Below, one piece after another: positions 11,738 through 22,612 of a stretch of DNA of 64,000 nt; positions within the stretch are counted from its first letter, which is position 1, and each line of letters begins with the position of its first letter. Both the position numbers and the translations under genes were made by a program. The DNA is taken from positions 10,622,463-10,686,462 of the forward strand of contig NC_033625.1 of NCBI RefSeq assembly GCF_001540865.1, read 5' to 3'. The notes below the pieces were generated by a model. That model worked only from the letters and a program-made list of their open reading frames with translations. It made no database searches and was not told the origin of the DNA. The DNA comes from Ananas comosus. Its lineage: Eukaryota > Streptophyta > Magnoliopsida > Poales > Bromeliaceae.

Positions 11738-13253
11738 GTTTGAGAAAAAAACGAAGAGAAAGAAGGACTTAGCAACACAGTGAGGTTCAGATTTCTCGGG
11801 CTCCCAGGAATTCCAAATTACTTCATTTATACTGATTATCTTGAGACTCTACTCAATGCAGTCAATTTGGAAATTGTCCAAACAAAAAGCTGTTTAATTC
11901 TAAGAATATTGGAAATACAATAGAAATATGATATGTTCACCAATTAACCAGATCCGATTAGCAATTTATGAATAATAAGAAAAATTAAAGAATGAGGATT
12001 GATGAGTAAACAGTTGTTTTATGAGCTAATTTGGAATTTGTTCACCAACAGAATAGTCATTTTCTCACTCAAAAAATAACTAAATATTTAAGTTATATAA
12101 GCTCTAAAACATCTAGTATGGTATTCCTAACCGTTGTTTTATGAGTTGTGCTAATAAATGCTAAATCACATGCTTCTCATACATCCAAGATTTAAATAGG
12201 AACTCCTAACCCTTTTAAATCACATATCAACTCACTATGCACAGTGGATTGATAAAGTTTGCTTGCCAATAAAGCTTCAAATTACAGTGAGATATTGATT
12301 TATATGAAATGCAAGGGGATCTATCCTGCACATTGAGTTAAAGATTACACAACATTATTATGATTTACATTTACATAGTTTGCAGGCTAAAAATCATACT
12401 GACAGTGTGCTTAAGTACTTTAGCTCTCCAATTCTTTGTGATAAAATGGCAGTGAATCCAATTGAAGCTAATGTTCTGAAGAAAATATATTGAATGGTAA
12501 AGTATGTATGCTATACTAAGCATAATGTCAATCAAGAAACAAATTGAAAATTATAAATTTAAAAAAAAAACCATTCGGCTTGCCATACACGTGAAAATGA
12601 ACAATAGAGCAGCAAATCTAACAAAGATCCAAGAAAAAATCGAAGAGCAAGAAGGATTGAGCAACTTAGTGAGGCTTATAGATTTCTCAGGCTCCAAGGG
12701 TAAAGGCCGACCTCTGGCATCATGAATATCAAAACTTTGTTAGGCTGCAACAGGTGCCAATAGGCCATTCCTCTAGCCATGCCATTATAGAAGTACAATG
12801 TCGAAGAATAACAATTTTCAGGCAAGACCCAGTTGAAAAGAATCTCAAGGCAAAAAATCATCAGATCTGCGAAGGCGACACAAAAAAAAAAACCCAAAGA
12901 AGCTGAAGTATTTTTTTTTTTTTCAGAACTCGAAATCCAGGCAAGCCCTAGTTAAAAAGAATCTCAAGGAAAAAAATCATCAGATCTCCGAAGGCGCGGG
13001 CAACAGGAACCCTATGGAAAACCACCACCAGACATTGAAGCATCCCAGCACCAAGAGTTCCAAACATATACATAGGTACGCTTCATCATAATATAAGAAG
13101 CAAGCAGAGGATCTTGCAGAGAGCCCGGCCTCCTTTCCACAGGCAGCGACAATAAGAAGAGTAATAGAGATGGCAGGTAAGAGTTGCAAGTTCGGAAGCA
13201 ACTGGGCATGGCACCTTACCTCGCAATGGTGTATATATATACATACCAGTACC
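11738..13253. other. unassigned AT-rich region with local duplications
   Basis: No protein is recognised. Two pairs of duplicated segments are visible: about 11749-11811 against 12640-12700 (both with AGTGAGG and GATTTCTC), and about 12821-12884 against 12939-13000 (both with AATCTCAAGG and ATCATCAGATCT). On the minus strand, 13012-13209 is open with a possible GTAAG splice donor. It could be the body of a decayed gene whose 5' end lies at 15855-16480, beyond the solo LTR. Confidence 0.45.
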
Positions 13254-13435
13254 AAAACTGTAAGGAAGTGAATTCTCAAAATCCGAGAGTTGAACTTCGT
13301 TTGGAATCGACTTATCGTCGACTTGGTATGCTTCGGAAAGGCCGAATGTGATAAAAACACGAAAAGCGCATTAGGGAGGACCTTGGAGAGTTGGTGTTGC
13401 AAAAATCTGCAATTTGCATATTTTCCACTCTCGGG

Positions 13436-13560
13436 GTCCGGATCCTAGCTGCAGGGTCTGGACCCCGTAGCTGCGAAAAACCTGAGAAGTTGCAGTCTGC
13501 AACTTTGCAGAGTTTGCCAACTCTCGGGGTCCGGACCCTAGCTTTAGGGTCCGGACCCCA
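13436..13560. promoter_or_regulatory. CCGG-centred palindromes in LTR U3
   Basis: Copies of GGGGTCCGGACCC and close variants occur four times, in two pairs, at about 13436-13470 and 13525-13560, just upstream of the likely promoter. The same position in other LTRs of the window carries different palindromes around CCGG. Confidence 0.6.
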
Positions 13561-14925
13561 CACCCCGAAAATGCCCAGAATGGGCTGTCACATGATGGCA
13601 AAGTTGAGGGGGTTTAGTGCATATGTTACATGAGTTAGGGGATATAGAGATGAGAAAGCTCTCTCTTTCTCATTCTCTCAACCCTAGATCTCTCTCCCTC
13701 TCTCTCTCTAAGTGCTCTTCCTCTCTCTAGAAGGTGAAGGATGAGAGGGCTTTGGTGAAGACTAAGATCAAGAGAAGGATCATCTTCATCTTCTTCTTCC
13801 TCTAGGCTTGGAGGCTTGGAAGGAGAAAGCTTTAGAGGTGAGTTCTAAACCCTTTAATGGTATCCTTCTAGGGTTGAGGTTTTAGACTCTAGAAATGGTT
13901 TTGTTGGAACTCTACTATGTCTAGTAAGAGGATTCTAGCATGAATCTAGGGTTATTGCGGCACGTTTGCGCCGTAGTTGCGACCTAGGGCTCCGCGAGGG
14001 TTTTTGTGAAAAGTTAGGGTTTGATCTCGATTAACCCTATGTAAATGTGATTGTTAGGCCTATGATTCCATCGGCGCAGTCGGTTTGCTGATTCGCCTAG
14101 TGAGCGCGGAGTTATTGGCAAAAAGGACCTTCCGACATTCGTTTTCACCTGGATGGCCGAGGTGGTGTGCGTAAATCACGGGATTGGATTCAGAGTATCG
14201 TAACGAGAAACCGAAGACCTTTAATTTCTGAATCGTGAATCGTAGGTCGTTCGGTGGTCGCGCGTGAATTGGGTCGAGCCGAGCCGCATGCGCCGCGGGA
14301 GGCCGATTGCGAGTGGTGACGAGCAATCGGAACGCTATAGAAGGTGGGTGGTGACCATCCCGAAGCAGTTGAACTGCTCCTTATGTCTAAGTATTATTGT
14401 TGATCGAATTGCATATTACGCATGATACATTATAGGGTGCATGATTAGTTGGTACATGTTCTTGTCTGCTAGGGGTAGTGTGATGTTGTTTGGTTAACAC
14501 TTGAGCCTAGTGTGCATGGGATTGAGAGATGTTGATTAGTAACCCTATAATGAGATGAAACATAATGCACTGGAACCTAGGTAAATGATAACCTAGTGAT
14601 TATGTACAAGTAGTGGATTGGGAACACTTAAATAAGAACGAGTGTCATCTAGTTAGTGTTGAAAACTATCACGAGTGGCATGATGAACTAGAGTGTAGGT
14701 GAAACACTATTGCATGTTGAACTTAGGGATGAACTAGTTCCCAAGTGATGTTGTCTATAGTGGCAGGGTATCCTCAGTGTCGAGAATTTGATCATATTCA
14801 CATGTCTGTTCAAAGCTTGGGGTGGTCGCTCCACACAAGCATGCACTTCGGAGTTGTCATACGATAGGGATAGCCTTTTTGGGTCCTGAGGGGTGAGCCT
14901 TTTTGGGCCCCGCAGACAGTCTCGG

Positions 14926-15145
14926 GTGAGTGAGTAGATTCTCACCTTGAGTGAGCTGTTCCTCACCTACGATTATGTTGTGAGTCGGGTGAGTGAGTAG
15001 ATTCTCACCTTGAGTGAGCGGTTCCTCACCTACGATTGTGTTGTGAGTTGGGTAAGTGAGTAGATTCTCACCTTGAGTGAGCGGTTCCTCACCTATTGTT
15101 GGATTGTGAGTCGGGCGAGTGAGCGGATCCTCCCCGTAGAGAGTG
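14926..15145 (+). repeat. 63-bp tandem repeat, about 3.5 copies
   Basis: Units starting GTGAGTGAGTAGATTC occur at 14926, 14989, 15052 and 15115, exactly 63 bases apart. Each contains TCACCTTGAGTGAGCGG and TTGTGAGT. The array lies within the presumed LTR intron. Family B LTRs on the other strand have a related array (near 59696-59960). Confidence 0.85.
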
Positions 15146-15854
15146 GCATCGTTGTTGGACATAGTAGCATGGTAGCTAGCCTTATACTATGTAGTGCATG
15201 CATTCATAGCATTGGATTGAGGCATAGTAGGATATTTGCATTTCTACTTACTTGTTATAGTTGCTGTTTCATATATAGCTATCTATCTATCTATCTGGTT
15301 GTCTTCCTATGCCTGCTTAGACCTAGTGGGGAGATCGGCGGAGTCAGCGGCCGAACCCACTGGGAACTATTCGTAGTTCTCACCCCACTTTGTTGCAGGG
15401 CCGAGTATGAGTGCGCCAGCCGAGGATCGTGGTTAGGGCTTAGCGCCCTAGTGTTGATAGCTTACTTTCATTATATATTAGAGCTACCCTATGTACTTGA
15501 GAGTAGATGATGTATAGGGTGAGATAAGTTGGAGAATTGTAAACTCTATGTTTATGTTTTGGAAAAATGTAAAATTAATCAAATGTATTAAAGTTGAATG
15601 GTTGTAATAGTTAGTATCTCTCTTTTATTTACTTGTATATTACTTGTGATGCTTGCTCTCGATTGTGTAGCACTGGTTGTGCTCTTTCTGTGTTGCTCAA
15701 TTGTGTATGTATTCAAGTTGTTTTCCTGGGCACTTGTTGTACACAGTTGCATTGTTTAGCCTTGGGCGGACAGGGGAGGTGCTGTCCGTCGGGTGTCTGT
15801 TCGACGCGCCCGAATCAGACCAAATTGGTAGCGGGCTCGGGGTGTGACAAAAAC

Positions 15855-16480
15855 AAAGCCAAGGAAAAGCGAGGATAGAAGTGGAGCACGCCGGCGCCGA
15901 GCGGCACACTGTCAGGGCAACATTAATTGCGGAGCTTTGTGGTAGATACAGGCGTACCATCTCCGGGATCTCCGGCAAGGCAAGGCGTACGGGAGGGGAG
16001 GAAGCCCTAGCTGGCCGAGCGGCGACATTAAATGCCCATATCTCTAGTGGTAGATACAGGCGTATGGGACGGGAGAAAGCCCTCGCCGGTGAAGTGGCGG
16101 CATTAAATGCCCACATCTTTGGTAGATACGGGCGTACGGCGACGGGGTACGGGGGAGAAGAAGGGAGTTCCGGGGATCGGGGAAGGGACGTTCCCGCGGC
16201 GGCATTAAATGCGCCAGAGGGAGTACTAACCCTAGGCGAAGTTAGGGTTTGTTGAGAGAGAGAGAGGAATCCCGGAGAATCTGTAGAGGCAGCGAGAAAA
16301 GAAAAGGAGAGAGGGTAAGAGAGAGTAGCATAGAAGGAGGATAAATAAGGAGAAAGATAGGCCCCACATCTCAGAGAGACCACGATGTGTTGGAGAATAA
16401 TAGGGCCCCACATCTCAGAGAGAGCACGGTGTGCGGGAGGTCCGAAATCACGGAGAACACAGGAAACTGGTTAAGGGTTC
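15855..16480 (-). other. GC-rich, promoter-like or first-exon-like region with repeats
   Basis: This region is GC-rich and gene-like on the minus strand: a TTATTTATCC box near 16346, then CT-rich leader-like sequence with CAACAAACCCTAAC. It contains three copies of a unit with GGTAGATACAGGCGTA (about 15941, 16041, 16121), each near a copy of GCATTAAATGC, and a duplicated GGCCCCACATCTCAGAGAGA (about 16350 and 16404). Both strands are open for over 100 codons, so an open frame is weak evidence. It may be the 5' end of a host gene split by the solo LTR next to it. No protein family was recognised. Confidence 0.35.
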
Positions 16481-16582
16481 GCCCTTTAATGATATTGGAT
16501 AGATTATGAAATGGAATGTAGAGACCGTTCTCAGACCTCCCCTGCAGGCCATTCTGAAATGCCCCTCTCCACTTTAATTTTT

Positions 16583-17087
16583 AGGGATAATTGCCTATAT
16601 ACCTTTTAAAACTTCAAAAATATTTTATTTATTTATTTTTTTTCTTTCTAATATACCCCTTATATGTTCCTCCGTTATTTCAAAATACCTCTGCAATTAC
16701 CACCCGTTAAGTTAATTTGGGTTAAACGTGAGTTAAATATCTACCACAGTTAAAAAAATTTAAAATGCCACTTTTGCCCTTAACTTAAGAGCAGATAAGA
16801 AATATTGGTGATGGTAGAAGAGTATATTTGAAAAGACCAAAAAGCAAAATATATTTTGTACCCCTAACTTAGGGGCAAATAAGAAAAGTGGGTGATGATA
16901 GAAGGCTATATTTGAAAGGGCAAAATAATAATTTCATAGAGATAACAGAGTTCATTAACAGATTTTAACTCTAGGGGTATATTAGAAATAGGTTAAAACG
17001 TAAAAAGGGTATTTTCAATATTAGCTTTCTAAGAAAAGTAAATCAGAAAGTCGGAAACTTTTCAGGGGTATATAAGCAATTGCCCCT
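16583..17087. mobile_element. MITE with AGGG...CCCT inverted ends
   Basis: A 505-bp non-coding element with inverted ends: left AGGGATAATTGCCTATATACC, right reading inward AGGGGCAATTGCTTATATACC. It is flanked by the short direct repeat AATTTTT on both sides. The interior repeats a TACCCCTAACTTA motif. A fragment of the same family sits at about 6830-6975 in the CACTA tail. Confidence 0.7.
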
Positions 17088-17094
17088 AATTTTT

Positions 17095-18363
17095 ACTACT
17101 ATAAAACCCACACTTCAGCAGTATATAGTATTTCAGTTAATTAAAATATATAATTAGCAAAAAATTTAAAATTAAAAAAAATTGTAACTAAAAAATACAA
17201 AAATAATTTATAAAATAATCTTATATACATTATAAAAAAAATTTATTAATATTTGTAGGGAACTGAAATTTCAAATTTCATAAATTTACATTTGAAAACT
17301 TAAATTCAAGCATTAATTTGACTTCTCGAACCGAAATGGGGAGTTTGGAAAAGGGATACAATATCTTAGCAAATTGGAACCGTGTCTAATGAATTGAGAT
17401 CACCACTTTCTTGGTCTGGCCATGCTAGAGGTCGTGGTGAAGTCCGTTTTCGATTTTCGCAAGTCTAGGGCATTGAATTAAGTGAAATTCAGAAGGTGGC
17501 CGAATTTGAATGGTTGAGCTTTTCAGCAAAATGTGTAACATTTTATGCACCTAATTGCATGAAACTCCAGAAAAAGGTGTCATTAGGCAAAGTACATGCA
17601 CCGGTGAGTCCTTGGTGGGAAACTCCAAGTTTAGGGGGTTGAATTGCAAATTTTGCAACATGTGATAATAGAGAACTGTGCGAAGAAGCTATCATTTTAT
17701 GTGAGAAATTTTACAATTTTAGTGGGCGGAAGGAGCTACATGAAAGTAGACTCGGAGGGAATGGCATTGAATTGAAATTGTGAGAGAGTTTTGTACTTGA
17801 AGGGAATTTTAGTATGGAAAACAATACTTCGTGTACAAGGTCGCTCAAAATAGTGTGACAAGGGACAAGTGCGCAAAACTTGTACATTGGGGGAAAGGTT
17901 ACAGTGCAAGTAGTGAAGTTTAAGGGGTTTATCATTTGATAGATTTTCTAGGTATGTAAAATAAGAAGAAAATTAAAAACATACCAAAATTCAGGACCAA
18001 AACAAAATAAAATAAATCACAGAGCGCCATACAGAAGAAATTCTTGATCAATCTGCGGAAGCGAGAAGTTCAGCTATGATCTGAAAATCACGAATCGAAC
18101 TTGGGGAATTTAGTTTCTCCTCCTATCTTAGGCACTTTGCCGTATGATGTGGAACTAATGGTAATTCTTCCCCATAATGCGTATGAGAAGGTGGGAGGAC
18201 CAATACCCCTTTATATAAAGTCCAGATCGACTTCCCATCAAAGTCTGATTAGGATTCTATTTAATTTAAATAGATAGGATAGGAATAAAATATACCATAT
18301 GTAATATACCGAACTTTAGTTAAATTGACCAAAGTGCGAAGTGGGACTAGTTAGAGTTGTCCG
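17095..18363. other. AT-rich spacer, nothing identified
   Basis: No ORF with a known domain, no repeat ends and no RNA gene are visible. The right border (about 18364) is where element Y loses homology to its family, so this is the flank into which Y was truncated. Confidence 0.5.
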
Positions 18364-21300
18364 TTAATCTTGATTGCTCCACTGGACTTTAACATACGGA
18401 ATCTCACGGTTCCGCAGCTTCCGCACCTCTTGAGCAATGATGGACACCGGGAACTCCTCATAAGTCATATCCTCTTGAAGCTTGGGTGGTTCGAACAAGA
18501 GAACATGCTTGGAGTCGTGAACGTGCTTGTGGAGATTAGACACGTGGAAGACGTTGTGTACTCCTGCAAGCTTGGGCAGCAATGCAAGTCGATAAGCCAC
18601 CGTACCAATCCGTTCCAATATTTCATACGGTCCGATATAACAGGGACTAAGCTTTCCCCGAACTCCAAACCGCTTCACACCCCTCATGGGCGATACCTTC
18701 AAAAAGACGCGGTCTCCTACCGCGAACTCGAGATCCCGGCGGCGCCTATTTGCATAACTCTTTTGCCTAGTCTACGCCGTCAACAACCTTTGGCGAGTAA
18801 GGCGGACTTTCTCCTCCGCCTCTCGCAATACATCGGGGCCCAAAACCACCCGTTCGTCAACTTCACTCCAATGTATAGGAGATCGGCATTTCCTCCCGTA
18901 GGGAGCTCCAAACGGCGCTATCTCTATACTCAATTGGTAGCTATTGTTGTAGGCAAACTCAGCCATTGGCAAATGCTTATGCTATCCACCCTGATAATCA
19001 ATGACACACGCTCGAAGCATAGCCTCCAAAACTTGGATTGTCCTCTCCGATTGACCATCGCTTTATGGATGAAACGCCGTACTAAAATCGAGTCGTGTGC
19101 TAAGCGCCTCTTGCAAGCTTTTCCAAAAGTGAGACGTAAGCCGGGGATCTCGATCCGACACGATCGACTTCGGAACCCCATGCAGTCTTACACCTGTCGA
19201 GGTAAACATGTGCTAACCTGTCTCCAGACCAAGTAGTGTGGATCGGTAGAAAATGTGCCGACTTCGTCAAGCGATCCACTACTACCCAAATAGCATCGTG
19301 GCCACCCGATGAACGGGGCAACCCGACCACAAAGTCCTTAGCTATATCCTCCCATTTCCAAACAAGAATTGACAAACTCTGAAGCTTCCCCACTGAAAAT
19401 CGGCGCTCCGCCTTGACTTGTTGATACACAAGGCATTGCGCAACGTAGTGCCCAATATCTCTTTTCATCCCGGCCACCAATAGTGCATTTTCAAATCTTT
19501 GTACATTTTGGTGCCGCTCGGATGGACACTATAGGGAGACCGATGAGCCTCTTGCAGAATCAACTTTCGGATTTCCTCATTTTTCGGCACATACCATCGG
19601 TTCCGATAATGAAGTGTGCCATCGGCGCCTACGCTGAAATCACCGACACGCCAACTCTCGACGTCGCGCCGTACCTCTTGGAGACTCGGGTCTATAGATT
19701 GCAAACTTTTAATCCTCTGCAACAAGGTCGGTTGGACGATGAGAGCCGAAAGCATAGCCGGAACTTCCGGAGCCACAACCTCAAGATCAAGTCGCCGCAT
19801 CTCTCTCCATAGCGGCTCCTGATGAGTGATCAACATAGAGAGGTTCTCCACCGACTTCCTACTAAGCGCATCCGCCACCACATTGGCCTTCCCAGGGTGG
19901 TAAAGGATAGTGACATCATAATCCTTTAACAGTTCCAACCATCTACGCTGTCGCATATTTAGCTCATTTTGAGTGAACAAATACTCCAAACTCTTGTGGT
20001 CGATGTACAACTCGCAACGCGCACCATATAGATAGTGTCTCCACAACTTAAGAGCGAAGATCACCGCGGCTAGCTCCAGATCATGAATGGAATAGTTCTT
20101 TTCATAACTTTTTAACTGGCGGGATGCATGAGCAATAACCTTCCCGCACTGCATCAGAACACACCCCAGACCTAGATAAGATGCGTCACTGTAAACGACG
20201 AAGTCCTCTCCTTGAACCGGTAGGGCGAGTATCGGAGTCGACGTCAACCTTTCCTTCAACTCTTTGAAACATTGGTCGCACTCGTCACCCCACACAAATT
20301 TAGTGCCTTTCTGAATAAGATAGGTAAGTGGAACCATAATTTTTGAGAAACCCTTCACAAACCGTCTATAATAGCTCGCCAAGCCGACAAAACTGCAAAC
20401 CTTCGACACATTCGTCGGACGAGGCCAATCCTTGATCGCCTCCACTTTCCTCGGGTCAGCTGATACACCACCCTCGGAAATAACGTGTCCCTAGAAGGCG
20501 ACTTCGTGAAGCCAGAAGTCACACTTCTTCAGCTTAGCATACAGCTTCTCCTCTCGAAGGACTTGAAGCACTATCCTCAAATGCTCGGCATGTTCCTCGT
20601 CACTACGAGAGTAGACCAATATGTCGTCTATGAACACTACAACAAATCGATCTAAGAAAGTCCTGAATACACGGTTCATCAGATCCATGAACGCTGTCGG
20701 GGCATTTGTAAGCCGAAATGGCATGACCGTGAATTTGTAGTGCCCATACTGCATCCGAAACGTGGCCTTGTGAACATCTTCTGGCTTGATCTTCATTTGA
20801 TGATAGCCCTACTGAAGGTCTATTTTCGAATATACCCGCAACCCTTGCAACTGGTAAAACAAGTCGTCGATACGGGGCAACGGGTACTTGTTCTTAATAG
20901 TGACTTTGTTAAGCTCACGATAATCTACACAAAGACGAAATGATCCGTCCTTTTTCTTCACAAACAACACCGGGGCTCCCCAAGGTGATACACTCGGCTT
21001 TACAAACCCTTTGTCAAGTAGATCTTGCAATTGAGCTTTCAACTCTTTTAACTCCACTGGTGCCATTCGATACAGAGCCTTCGAAATCGGCGCGGTTTCG
21101 GGAACCAAGTCTATTACGAACTCGATTTCCCAATCCGATGGCAATCCTGGTAACTCCGCGGGAAATGCATCCGAAAACTCCTGAATCACAGAAATATCCT
21201 CAAGTGCCGGAGTCTCTCTACCAACCTCCACTACTGTTGCCAAATAAGCTGCGCAACCATTGCTAACAAGCTTCCTTGCCCTCGACGCCGACACCATCAT

Positions 21301-21780
21301 GGCGAAGAGCGAACTCTTGCAAGCACGGTAGGTGAACTCTTCTTGTCCGAGCTCATGGAAAGTTATCACCTGGCTCTTACAGTCGATAGTCATATAATAC
21401 TTTGAGAGCCAATCCATACCCAATACTAGATCGAAGTCCTTCAACCGCTTAAGCACTAGCAGTCGCGTCGGCATAATCCATTCACCTACTTGTACCGGAC
21501 ATGCCAAACACTCCTTCCTAATGACAAATGCACGCTCGGGGGCTTCCACCCGCCAAGTGCTTTTACTCAACTGGACCTCAATGCCATGCATTTCCGCGAA
21601 CGGTCGACTAATGAATAAATGAGTTGCACCTGTATCAAATAAGGCTCTAGCACGAACACCACTTATTAGCACCATACCTGCCACAACGTCACAGTTGACG
21701 ACCTCAGTAGTTTCCTCCACCCGAGCCACGAACACCCGACCACTAGGAGCTGGTTGGGGCTCTTCCGATTAACGTGGCGC
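18364..21780 (-). pseudogene. Y pol: protease, RT, RNase H, integrase, truncated chromodomain
   Basis: Reading right to left: protease with ALFDTGATH and the [10 protein letters not shown] region (20809-21735), which also starts RT ([18 protein letters not shown]); RT palm with FIDDILVYS (20491-20796); RNase H with [13 protein letters not shown] (about 19465-20445), then the integrase zinc region; the integrase core start with GLPRSSGGHDAIWVVVDRL (19100-19480); and the integrase C-terminus and start of a chromodomain (18364-18702). A TAG interrupts RT at 20806-20808, and other stops and frameshifts lie between the segments. The RT motif PFGLTNAP reads PFRLTNAP here. The frame is lost after VQWSNQ, about 25 codons before the end seen in element X. 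Confidence 0.88.
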
Positions 21781-21825
21781 CATCGCACGTCCAGCAGATA
21801 CCACAGCGGGCAGAGCTCCACCAAT

Positions 21826-22607
21826 CTACCTCGGAGCCGTCGGAGTAGACGCAACAGACGTGGCAGGCGATGATCTCTCCGGGCACTGACGGCTAATATG
21901 TCCCACCTGTCCACATCTGAAGCACCGGCCCTCCCGATGCTCGCAATTTATTGGGCGATGCTCCCCACCACAGATTACACACCGAGTTGGTCCACGGCCT
22001 TTCGACTGCACCCGCGGATACCTCAGGGGCATTTTGGAACTAGATTGTCCCCCCGAACCACCCATGGGCCGCTTCTTTTCTTTGTCCTTCTCAAACATCT
22101 CGCGCTCCTCCCACGCGCAAGCATTGCCATGCTCTACCCAAAGAGCATGATCCAGCACCTCTGCAAAGGTCCAAAACTTGAAGGCATGCACCACCTTAAA
22201 TACCTCTGGCCGGAGTCCCCGCACAAAGCACTCCGCCTTGTCTTGGTCGCTCCACGCCACATCCGGGACGCAATTCACAAGATGCGTGAACTCCTGCTCG
22301 TACTCTCTCACGGTGCGATTGCCTTGCCTTAACTTTCGAAAATTCTCCCGCATTTTCCTTTTGTCACTATCGGAAAAATACTCGGTGAACATCAATCTCC
22401 GGAGCTTCTCCCAATCTATCGAAGGTCCGGGGATCAATCTTTCTTTACTCTCCTCCTCCACACTTGAGCCGTCTTCTCAAAGCAATGCGCGGCCAAGTGC
22501 ACTTTGTCCTGTTCCAAGGTGTAGATGTCCTTGAACAGTATCTCCATCGTGGCTAGCCAAGACTCAACGACCCAAGGATCTATCACTTCCCCGTCAAAAG
22601 TCGGAAT
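21826..22607 (-). pseudogene. Y gag, C-terminal part with zinc knuckle
   Basis: The segment encodes the gag core (REYEQEFTHLVNCVPDVAW; family PF03732) and ends with a CCHC zinc knuckle, CFRCGQVGHISRQC, preceded by a second Cys-rich motif, CVICGGEHRPINC. The upstream border at 22607/22608 is the insertion point of X. The N-terminal part is at 29363-29803. A stop separates gag from pol, whereas Tekay elements usually have one long frame. Confidence 0.88.
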
Positions 22608-22612
22608 ATGAA

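Larger units (their letters stand above)
13259..15849 (+). mobile_element. solo LTR, Ty3/gypsy family B
   Basis: A 2591-bp LTR, beginning TGTAAGG and ending GGGGTGTGACA, is flanked by the 5-bp direct repeat AAAAC (13254-13258 and 15850-15854). No internal region is present, so it is a solo LTR left by recombination. Inside are CCGG palindromes (13436-13560), a promoter-like stretch near 13640, a possible intron (GTGAG donor at 13838, TTGCAG acceptor at 15398), a 63-bp tandem repeat (14926-15145), the GGGAACTA/TAGTTCTC hairpin (15362-15381) and a U5 hairpin (15767-15788). Confidence 0.9.

Noticed and set aside
15697..16413. 238-codon minus-strand frame
   Set aside because: It runs across the exact end of the solo LTR at 15849 into the flank, so it is not a single old gene. 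The composition (CT-rich leader, repeats) explains the openness.
18370..19236. 288-codon plus-strand frame
   Set aside because: It is the antisense of the Y integrase region. The minus-strand reading has clear integrase motifs.
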